From: Oscillospiraceae bacterium
GTDB lineage: Bacteria; Bacillota; Clostridia; Oscillospirales; Ruminococcaceae
Reading direction: 5' to 3'
DNA length: 5,219 nt
NCBI GenBank assembly: GCA_009776345.1
Contig: WRLS01000147.1
Span: forward strand, 1 to 5,219
A model generated the notes under the pieces. That model was not told the DNA's origin. It searched no databases and worked only from the letters and a program-made list of their open reading frames with translations. Shown here in pieces: positions 5,001 to 5,219 of the stretch. A program made the position numbers and the translations under genes. The first letter of the stretch is position 1. Every line of letters starts with the position of its first letter.

Positions 5001-5022
5001 GGTCGGGGTTCCATCCCCGACC
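5001..5022. repeat. GC hairpin with TTCCAT loop
   Basis: GGTCGGGG (5001-5008) and CCCCGACC (5015-5022) are exact reverse complements around loop TTCCAT, preceded by GTAGG. The companion at 5047-5068 has the complementary loop ATGGAA, so the two are one repeat type in opposite orientations. It begins 9 nt after the response regulator stop but lacks a T tract, so terminator function is weakly supported. Confidence 0.65.
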
Positions 5023-5046
5023 GTCAAAGTCCGCTTGAATATTCGC

Positions 5047-5072
5047 GGGCGGGCATGGAAGCCCGCCCCTAC
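5047..5072. repeat. GC hairpin with ATGGAA loop, CCCGCCCCTAC type
   Basis: GGGCGGGC (5047-5054) and GCCCGCCC (5061-5068) are exact reverse complements around loop ATGGAA, followed by CTAC. In reverse complement it reads GTAGGGGCGGGC-TTCCAT-, matching the layout of the hairpin at 5001-5022. Confidence 0.65.
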
Positions 5073-5123
5073 ATCCCTTCCTAAAACCTCAATCCTGCGG
5101 CGCTCCGCGCCGCTGCGAAGACC

Positions 5124-5150
5124 GTAGGGGCGGGCCCGCGGGCCCGCCCG
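5124..5150. repeat. GTAGGGGCGGG palindrome (22-bp perfect)
   Basis: GTAG is followed by GGGCGGGCCC (5128-5137) and its exact reverse complement GGGCCCGCCC (5140-5149) with only GC between them, giving a perfect 22-bp palindrome. It is another member of the GTAGGGGCGG hairpin family, lying just outside repeat block 2 and just before the degraded contig end. Confidence 0.65.
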
Positions 5151-5219
5151 GAAATTCCCCCCCTGGGGGGGGGGGCGGGGGGGGCGGGCGGGGGGGGGGT
5201 TACCCGGGTTTGTTTTCTG
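5151..5219. other. Low-complexity G-rich contig end, probable artefact
   Basis: Seven C are followed by T and then almost uninterrupted G to 5199, broken by single C residues at 5176, 5185 and 5189, then a short mixed tail. It mirrors the left end of the window. Nothing interpretable can be read here, and it should not be used for functional claims. Confidence 0.7.

Larger units (their letters stand above)
4974..5113. mobile_element. MITE-like repeat block, copy 2
   Basis: The left end GCCTTCGGCAGG with GGTTTTA GGATTGG (4974-4997) and the right end with reverse-complement heptamers TAAAACC TCAATCC (5082-5095) plus the hairpin GCGGCGC-TCC-GCGCCGC (5097-5113) form inverted termini. The interior differs from copy 1: it carries two GC hairpins in opposite orientation, at 5001-5022 and 5047-5068. 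The left end overlaps the last codons of the response regulator. No coding capacity is seen. Non-autonomous mobility is inferred from shared ends only. Confidence 0.45.

Overview
The window looks like a short metagenome-assembled contig from a moderately GC-rich member of the Clostridia (Firmicutes), probably near the Oscillospirales/Ruminococcus group. The reasons are a type IV pilus-like cluster of Gram-positive layout, a small protein resembling the clostridial DUF4860 family, G-rich Shine-Dalgarno sites with GTG and TTG starts, and intergenic palindromes of the GTAGGGGCGGG...CCCGCCCCTAC kind. The taxonomic call is inference. Both ends decay into poly-G/poly-C tracts that look like sequencing or assembly artefact.

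Layout: 1-120 is low-complexity sequence. 121-230 holds a GC-rich hairpin and a heptamer repeat array. A near-consensus promoter (267-295) precedes a tight five-gene run, all on the + strand: a PilC/GspF-family inner-membrane platform protein (333-1376), then four small proteins with one N-terminal membrane helix each (1381-1710, 1714-2166, 2163-2603, 2596-3024). Spacings are +4, +3, -4 and -8 nt, so this is almost certainly one translationally coupled operon. A 511-nt gap without a convincing gene follows; it is packed with inverted repeats and heptamer arrays. Then come a clear PilT retraction ATPase (3536-4579) and a receiver-only response regulator (4611-4991). From about 4974 to the end the sequence is again repeats and artefact.

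How the genes fit together: PilC/GspF is the membrane platform of type IV filaments, the small single-helix proteins look like minor pilins or pilus accessory proteins, and PilT powers filament retraction. The response regulator may be a signalling input, but that rests on adjacency only. No extension ATPase (PilB/GspE), prepilin peptidase, PilM/N/O or recognisable major pilin is present, so if the machine is functional those parts are elsewhere.

The most unusual content is the repeats. A degenerate 7-bp motif (GGTTTTA, GGATTTA, GGTTTCA, GGATTGA, GGAATTA and similar) recurs in phased arrays on both strands, and two blocks (3377-3494 and 4974-5113) share the same hairpin-bearing ends around different interiors, like miniature mobile elements. 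Repeat sequence supplies the stop codon and last residues of two genes: the small protein ending at 3024 and the response regulator ending at 4991.
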